Shown: positions 15,883 to 20,212 of the stretch, one piece after another | How the letters are laid out: each line of letters begins with the position of its first letter | Position numbering within the stretch: the stretch's first letter is position 1 | DNA from: Candidatus Gastranaerophilales bacterium | GTDB taxonomy: Bacteria; Cyanobacteriota; Vampirovibrionia; Gastranaerophilales; Gastranaerophilaceae | Direction: 5' to 3' | NCBI GenBank assembly: GCA_947624665.1 | Contig: CANQLK010000013.1 | Coordinates: 1 to 20,212, forward strand | DNA: 20,212 bases | Translations under genes and position numbers: made by a program | Notes under the pieces: generated by a model | Told to the model about the DNA's origin: nothing | The model's database searches: none | What the model saw: the letters and a program-made list of their open reading frames with translations, nothing else

Positions 15883-17604
15883 TTATTGATATAACGGAGC
15901 TAATTTTGATTCCTGTTGAGGAATAACACCTTCTTCAATTGGTAAATAAACTCTGTAATCTATAACCGGGAAGCAATTATCTATAGACTCGATTTTCTTC
16001 AATTTTTCATCGTCTATATTTCCTGATTCAATCATATCAGCAATAAGTTCAAACCTGTCAACATGTTCACGGAATCTGTCCGTTGCATAGTCCTTAGCCT
16101 GCCAAGTAGTTATTAAGAATGGCCAATCAGAACTTTGCAACAAAAGATTTTCTCTTGCGAGCTGATTTAAAGCTCTGTGCAGAAGTTTATTTTCAGGTAT
16201 TTTTTCGTAATTTTTAACAATATCTATAATTCTTTTTTCACAACCGTGAATTATTGGCCACATCCATTCTGTCAAGTGATTCATCCATACATAGAAATGA
16301 CCGCCTTGTCCCCAAGAGCTTTCAGGTATCTGTATTGTATCAACCGGCGGATGTTTTTCCAAATACTCGCCTGCTGTGCATCTTTCAATTTCAGGTAAGA
16401 AATTATTCATTTTTCTGATTACCTGTTTAATGAATTCAACACCTTCAAACCACCAGTGTCCGTACAATTCCGTATCAAATGAAACCATTATTAAACCGTT
16501 TTTATTATTAGCTTTTTTATAATCATTAAGTAAATGATAAATTAAAGTCGTATAATGATCGGAATTTGAATTTACCTGATTCATTGCCAATACCGGGTCA
16601 TAAAGCATTTTATTACCTAAATCGGTCTTTGGAGAAGTAATTCTCCAATAATTCATGCCTGATTTATCATCTTTTTTGTGGAATTCACGATAAACGCCGT
16701 CGCCGGGGTAGCCGTCAGCAGCAGACCAAACCTGAAAACCTGCTCTGTCATTTCTTCCCATAACAGCTACTTGAGCATCAGGAAGCCAATATGCAGAGTA
16801 TGTATCATATCCTGTTGCTTCTCTTTGAGGAAGCGGAATATATTCAATATTTCCGTAGATACCGACAACTCTTCTTTCACCAACCGAATTACCGCCTTCT
16901 ATAACATGAGATTCCGTGAAGAAATATTCAATATCGTTATTTTGTAAAGTAACCTCAATAGCGGGACGCCATTTCTTTTTACCGTCCTTACCGATATATT
17001 CATAACCTTGTCTGTAGGCACATTCGGGAAGCCAGCAGCCTTTTGCCTTTTTACCGAATAGTCTTTTTGTTGTATCTGAGCCTACTTTAAACTGTGCATT
17101 TAAATTGGAATCGGTAGCAAGTAACGGAGAAAATCCGTGCGTAGCTCCTGATGTCGTTATTTCAATACATCCTAAATCTTGATATTTTTTAAATGCCGAA
17201 ATCAAATCTTTATTATATTTATTTACAAAGCTGTCTTTAATATGATTAAACCAATCAAAATAGTACTTTGCAAGATATTTTAAGTGCTGAGAATGTTCAA
17301 CCTTAGGATCCGGATATCTTTCCAAATCCTTGGAAACTGATTTTATTCTTGAATCCAAATATTCGACAAAGCCGTTTTTCAAATGTTCATCATTTAGTTG
17401 TTCAGCCAATATCGGTGTTATACCAACAGTAAGTTTAGCCTTTATACCCTCTTCTTCGTATAATTCGGAAATGGCATTTAAAAGAGGAACATAAGTTTCA
17501 GCCATGCATTCATATAAATTTTCTTCGCCAAACGGCCACATACCGGCCATTCTGTAATATGGCAAGTGTGAATGTAACATAAATACAAATGAACCCAGTG
17601 TCAT
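15883..17604 (-). CDS. GH57 family 1,4-alpha-glucan branching enzyme (DUF1957-type)
   Basis: The chosen start is the ATG at 17604-17602 because GGAG (17614-17611 on the minus strand) lies 6 nt upstream; an ATG at 17616 would overlap that site. The product is about 573 residues. GH57 motifs are in order: motif 1 HSHLPY at 11-16, the ATHGFSPLL segment near 154-162, the nucleophile motif CWLPECAY with Glu194, and the acid motif SFDTELYGHWWFEG with Asp377. The C-terminal helical segments (GHFYVWMNHLTEWMW, then LLLQSSDWPFL) are typical of the DUF1957 branching-enzyme group. It creates alpha-1,6 branches in glycogen-like glucan in the cytoplasm. A 4-alpha-glucanotransferase is the main alternative in GH57, but these motifs favour branching. 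It is divergent from the kinase-like gene and ends at a shared terminator. Confidence 0.88.
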   Translation of the reverse strand: MTLGSFVFMLHSHLPYYRMAGMWPFGEENLYECMAETYVPLLNAISELYEEEGIKAKLTVGITPILAEQLNDEHLKNGFVEYLDSRIKSVSKDLERYPDPKVEHSQHLKYLAKYYFDWFNHIKDSFVNKYNKDLISAFKKYQDLGCIEITTSGATHGFSPLLATDSNLNAQFKVGSDTTKRLFGKKAKGCWLPECAYRQGYEYIGKDGKKKWRPAIEVTLQNNDIEYFFTESHVIEGGNSVGERRVVGIYGNIEYIPLPQREATGYDTYSAYWLPDAQVAVMGRNDRAGFQVWSAADGYPGDGVYREFHKKDDKSGMNYWRITSPKTDLGNKMLYDPVLAMNQVNSNSDHYTTLIYHLLNDYKKANNKNGLIMVSFDTELYGHWWFEGVEFIKQVIRKMNNFLPEIERCTAGEYLEKHPPVDTIQIPESSWGQGGHFYVWMNHLTEWMWPIIHGCEKRIIDIVKNYEKIPENKLLHRALNQLARENLLLQSSDWPFLITTWQAKDYATDRFREHVDRFELIADMIESGNIDDEKLKKIESIDNCFPVIDYRVYLPIEEGVIPQQESKLAPLYQ

Positions 17605-17748
17605 AATTATCTCCATTCTTCTCTTATATACAAGTTTATTTATATCATATTTTTACAAAAAATATAACCCTATAGTATTAATTCTAAAGTATTGTTTACA
17701 AAAATTATAAAAAATGCAAATATTTTTGTTTTCGGTGTTTATAAGATT

Positions 17749-18636
17749 ATGAACATATACTTTGCAAATTCTCATACTATAGCTTATACCCCAATAAGAA
17801 ATATGCCCTGTAAAATGACCGCACATAATCCCTCATTCGGGAAGTCTGGCTCGGGTAATTCTTTTGAGGATTTCAAAATCTGGGCAAATGATACCGATTT
17901 TTATTCAAATGCCTTAAATATTATTGATTATACAGGCACCGTATTGGGTTCGGGATTTGAAGGAATTACATACTCAATACCCGATAACGATAAATGGGTT
18001 ATTAAAGTTGATAAACGAGCTAGCTTTTTACCCGTTAAAACTGATAAGCCGACTGCTTACGAAATAAAAGATAATGCGCCTTCTCTCAATCTTGGACAAA
18101 TGATTGGATACGTTATCATTCCTTCTTCCTCTCGCACTTCAAGAAAATTTTATATTATGAAAAAACAAAAAGGCGATACTTTCGGTATTCCTTTTCAATA
18201 CAGAAATAATTTCTCCGATTTAAATACAAAACTCCATATAAAATCTTTAAAAAATATATCTGAATTTCCGCCTAAAAGCTATGAACAACTTGTTAAAGAT
18301 GTTGTTTTAGCCAATAAATGCGGTTATAAATTTGATTTAGTTAATCCGAATAACATCATGATTGATAACGAAAATAAAAAAATTAATTTTGTAGATGTTG
18401 AATACAATGAAATGTATAAAAACAAAAATCAGTTGTTTGATGTTTTATTTCTTTTATTGGATGGTGAATTCGCCGTTAATTTTAATAACTCAAATATGTC
18501 CGACCAAAAAATCAGAGAGGCAGCAAGATATTCCGATATAATAATTTCTAAATTTAAAAATGCAGTTAGACAATGCGGATTTGAATTTAAAGAAACGGAA
18601 AATTTAAAAAAAATTCTGACAAGTTTAAAAAAATAA
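17749..18636 (+). CDS. Divergent protein-kinase-fold protein
   Basis: I take the ATG at 17749 (295 residues); an in-frame TTG at 17692 would add 19 residues of poor quality, and neither start has a clear Shine-Dalgarno. After a 55-residue N-terminal region with no signal peptide, kinase-like elements appear in order. These are a glycine loop LGSGFEG (66-72), a VAIK-like WVIK with Lys86, a catalytic-loop equivalent FDLVNPNNIMID with Asp196 and Asn201 (D-x4-N spacing as in RDLKPEN, but Val in place of the usual Lys), and a DFG-like NFVDVEYN with Asp216. The metal- and ATP-binding residues are therefore kept while HRD and DFG are degenerate. This resembles bacterial effector or atypical kinases rather than housekeeping Hanks kinases. 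The substrate is unknown. The tmRNA promoter overlaps the 3' end. Confidence 0.6.
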   Translation: MNIYFANSHTIAYTPIRNMPCKMTAHNPSFGKSGSGNSFEDFKIWANDTDFYSNALNIIDYTGTVLGSGFEGITYSIPDNDKWVIKVDKRASFLPVKTDKPTAYEIKDNAPSLNLGQMIGYVIIPSSSRTSRKFYIMKKQKGDTFGIPFQYRNNFSDLNTKLHIKSLKNISEFPPKSYEQLVKDVVLANKCGYKFDLVNPNNIMIDNENKKINFVDVEYNEMYKNKNQLFDVLFLLLDGEFAVNFNNSNMSDQKIREAARYSDIIISKFKNAVRQCGFEFKETENLKKILTSLKK

Positions 18637-18652
18637 TATATTATTGTATAAT
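18624..18652 (+). promoter_or_regulatory. Promoter of the tmRNA gene
   Basis: TTTAAA at 18624-18629 and a perfect TATAAT at 18647-18652 are spaced by 17 nt. Transcription would begin near 18659, about 20 nt before the mature tmRNA 5' end, as expected for a precursor trimmed by RNase P. The -35 lies within the last codons of the kinase-like gene. Confidence 0.55.
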
Positions 18653-18679
18653 ATAAAAAGTACATTGAAAATTAAATAT

Positions 18680-19067
18680 GGGGACGTTATGGATTTGACG
18701 GGTGGATTGGTGTAATCGGATTGCGTGTCTCGGTGCTGTTCCGAGTTATCAACAAGCAAACAAAATAAACGCTAATAACGTTGTAAAAGCTGATTTTTCA
18801 AGAGCTGCTGCTCTTGCTGCCTAGTTGCAGTTCAGCCGTTGTATCAGACCAGCTTGCCGTTTGATATAGCGCTAACATGCAAGCTGCAATCCCGCAATGG
18901 AAGTAACGGGACTAAGTTTCTCTTCCAAGCTGCGTATCAGCCTAAACTGCAATGGTAATTATTTAGGAATGGTTCGTGCCGTATTCTTACCTAAATTAAC
19001 AGACCTACACACGTAGATGTCTTTTTATATCCCATTCCGGACGAGAGTTCGAATCTCTCCGTCTCCA
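18680..19067 (+). ncRNA. ssrA: Transfer-messenger RNA (tmRNA)
   Basis: The 5' end GGGGACG (18680-18686) followed by TTATGGATTTGACGGG is a canonical tmRNA start. It pairs with CGTCTCC at 19060-19066, with A19067 as discriminator. The T-arm is GAGAG, loop TTCGAAT, CTCTC at 19043-19059. CCA is not encoded (AATC follows), so it must be added enzymatically. The resume codon is GCA at 18756 and the tag runs 22 codons to TAG at 18822-18824; it begins ANKINANNVVK and ends RAAALAA, a normal degradation signal for ClpXP-type proteases. It rescues stalled ribosomes with SmpB. This is a one-piece, unpermuted molecule of about 388 nt. The ANN-VVK core resembles cyanobacterial tags, which fits the taxonomic guess. 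Confidence 0.96.
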
Positions 19068-19134
19068 ATCTTTTAATTTTTTACTTCTATTATTCACCCG
19101 ATATTATTATTGTTTACATTTTTTCGGATATATT

Positions 19135-19818
19135 ATGAATTATTATGCAATTATCTTAGCTTCAGGTACAGGCTCCCGCTCGGGACTCGATATTCCAAAA
19201 CAATTTTACAAAATTAATGACAAAACTGTATTGGAATATTCTGTTTCAGCTTTTGAAAACCATCCTCTTATTAATTACATTATTGTTGTTTCTAACCCTG
19301 ATTTCATTGATTTAACAAAAAATATAATTTCAAAAAATAAGTATAAAAAAGTAATAAAAATTATTGAAGGCGGTAAAACCCGACAAGAAAGCTCATTTAA
19401 CGGCGTTAATTCCGTAAATGAAATGAATGCAAAAGTTTTAATTCATGATGCGGCAAGACCTTTCGTTACTGAAAAAATTATATCGGATTGTATTAATGCG
19501 TTGAAAAAATTTCATGCGGTAAATACCGCTATAGATTCCTCTGATACGATTATTGAAGTTGATGAAAACAACATTATAAAAAGTGTTCCTGACAGAAATC
19601 GTCTGAAAAGATGTCAAACTCCGCAATGCTTTGATATTGAGTTTATAAAAAAGGCACACGCACTTGCTAAAGAAAACGAATATAAAGCCACCGATGATTG
19701 CGGTTTGATTTTGAAATACAATATTTGCCCGATATACACCGTTGAAGGTTCCACCGAGAATGTTAAAATTACTTATCCCGAAGATATAGAGCTGTTCAAG
19801 AAGTATATTTCTCGCTGA
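19135..19818 (+). CDS. ispD: 2-C-methyl-D-erythritol 4-phosphate cytidylyltransferase (IspD family)
   Basis: The 227-residue protein, of usual IspD length, has the N-terminal CTP-binding loop ILASGTGSRSGLDIPKQF with Arg15 and Lys22, HDAARPFV at 104-111, DRNRLKRCQTPQ with Arg154 (like E. coli Arg157 in DRNGLW), and EGSTENVKITYPED with Lys211 (like Lys213). It would convert MEP plus CTP to CDP-ME in the non-mevalonate isoprenoid pathway. The ATDDCGL segment is also seen in the related TarI/ribitol-phosphate cytidylyltransferases, so a CDP-ribitol-type role is the main alternative. No other isoprenoid or teichoic-acid gene is in the window. The ribosome binding site is weak. It lies 67 nt after tmRNA on the same strand with no strong terminator in between. 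Confidence 0.78.
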   Translation: MNYYAIILASGTGSRSGLDIPKQFYKINDKTVLEYSVSAFENHPLINYIIVVSNPDFIDLTKNIISKNKYKKVIKIIEGGKTRQESSFNGVNSVNEMNAKVLIHDAARPFVTEKIISDCINALKKFHAVNTAIDSSDTIIEVDENNIIKSVPDRNRLKRCQTPQCFDIEFIKKAHALAKENEYKATDDCGLILKYNICPIYTVEGSTENVKITYPEDIELFKKYISR

Positions 19819-19831
19819 TTTTCACTTTTTA

Positions 19832-19906
19832 CTGTAGCATTAAACGGCATTCCGTGGCGAAAGCTCTTCGCTTACGTCACTACAGCCTCTGTGTAAAGAA
19901 ACACAG
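19832..19906. repeat. Palindromic element with nested stems
   Basis: CTGTAG (19832-19837) is complementary to CTACAG (19880-19885). Between them CGTGGCGAA (19853-19861) pairs with TTCGCTTACG (19867-19876), with one wobble and one bulged T, around an AGCTC loop. An alternative small hairpin is ACGG-CATT-CCGT (19844-19855). It is followed by CTGTGT (19889-19894) pairing with ACACAG (19901-19906). The region is richer in G/C than its surroundings. It could be a structured RNA or a dispersed palindromic repeat. Confidence 0.5.
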
Positions 19907-19972
19907 GTTTGATTATTTGAATCACTTAGTTTGATTATTTCGGCAAGATAATTTCAAATTTTTATAATAATA

Positions 19973-20001
19973 AAAGGCTGATAAATTAATTATCAGCCTT
20001 T
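19973..20001. terminator. 12-bp perfect hairpin, probable (possibly bidirectional) terminator
   Basis: AAAGGCTGATAA (19973-19984) pairs perfectly with TTATCAGCCTTT (19990-20001) around a 5-nt ATTAA loop. The flanking T-tract is short and interrupted rightward (TTTCACTTTTA), with a modest T-rich flank leftward. It could terminate ispD or a gene entering from the right. Confidence 0.65.
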
Positions 20002-20103
20002 CACTTTTATGATTTATTAAACTGTAAATTTAACAATTACCACCAATTAAAAAGACTTTTTCCTTTATCAAGAGTTTTTATTTGCTCTTATAAATGGACA
20101 GGA

Positions 20104-20204
20104 CAAATTGAAAAGTCCGACAAACAAATTGAAAATTTTTAATTTTGTGAGTCATTAAGTCGGAAAAATTTCAAAACTAACTGTCAGACATTTCAAATTG
20201 AAAA
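20104..20204 (+). repeat. Three copies of CAAATTGAAAA
   Basis: The 11-mer CAAATTGAAAA occurs at 20104-20114, 20125-20135 and 20194-20204 (start distances 21 and 69 nt). The first copy is enclosed by GGAC...GTCC (20101-20118). Two-turn spacing of the first pair fits operator or transposase-binding sites, but the context is cut off by the window edge. Confidence 0.45.
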
Positions 20205-20212
20205 GATAAAAA

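Larger units (their letters stand above)
19819..20212. other. 394-nt gene-free tail with hairpins and short repeats
   Basis: I see no credible coding sequence here. The stretch contains a complex hairpin (19832-19885), a second hairpin (19889-19906), a strong 12-bp hairpin (19973-20001), an 11-bp direct repeat TTTGATTATTT (19908-19918 and 19930-19940), and three copies of CAAATTGAAAA near the right edge. It may be a noncoding RNA, a mobile-element remnant, or the border of something lying beyond the window. Confidence 0.5.

Noticed and set aside
17605..17616. Upstream ATG start for the GH57 enzyme
   Set aside because: It overlaps the GGAG ribosome binding site, and GH57 enzymes of this group begin close to the (G)SF..MLHSHLPY strand, matching the ATG at 17604.
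17692..17748. TTG-initiated N-terminal extension of the kinase-like protein
   Set aside because: There is no ribosome binding site and the extension shows no recognisable domain or signal peptide; the ATG at 17749 is preferred, though not certain.
20104..20204. CRISPR array at the right edge
   Set aside because: The repeats are only 11 bp, spacers are irregular (10 and 58 nt), and no cas gene is present.

Overview
The window is very AT-rich, bacterial and densely coded on both strands. The best guess is a gut-type, non-photosynthetic relative of cyanobacteria (Vampirovibrionia / 'Melainabacteria', Gastranaerophilales-like). Three things point there: a short Rossmann protein of the kind annotated in cyanobacteria as DNA recombination-mediator protein A, an MnmD whose ends look cyanobacterial, and a one-piece tmRNA whose tag contains an ANN-V-V-K core like cyanobacterial tags. 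This placement is inference from motifs, not from a search.

Layout. 1-5879 (+): the C-terminus of a glycogen/starch-synthase-like glycosyltransferase, two tandem paralogous TPR-glycosyltransferase proteins with overlapping ends, and the 23S rRNA uracil-C5 methyltransferase RlmD, in an operon-like row. 5876-8353 (-): a PcrA/UvrD helicase, convergent with rlmD and sharing 4 bases with it. 8503-9063 (+): the DprA-like Rossmann protein. 9184-11634 (-): a tRNA-modification methyltransferase (MnmD type) followed by an FAD-dependent oxidoreductase. 11844-15834 (+): an accessory-looking regulatory and secretory block with an orphan NarL-type response regulator, a protein made of four tandem GntR-type winged helices, a 55-residue three-cysteine peptide gene with an excellent ribosome binding site and terminator, and two exported von Willebrand A (vWA) domain proteins. 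A bidirectional terminator separates these from a GH57 alpha-glucan branching enzyme on the minus strand (15883-17604). 17749-18636 (+): a divergent protein-kinase-fold protein. 18680-19067 (+): tmRNA (ssrA). 19135-19818 (+): IspD-type cytidylyltransferase. 19819-20212: no gene, but several hairpins and short repeats.

How the parts relate. The partial glycosyltransferase at the left edge and the GH57 enzyme are both alpha-glucan (glycogen) enzymes. RlmD, MnmD, tmRNA, PcrA and IspD are housekeeping. The least explained material is the response regulator, four-winged-helix protein, small peptide and vWA block, the kinase-like protein, and the structured region at the right end.
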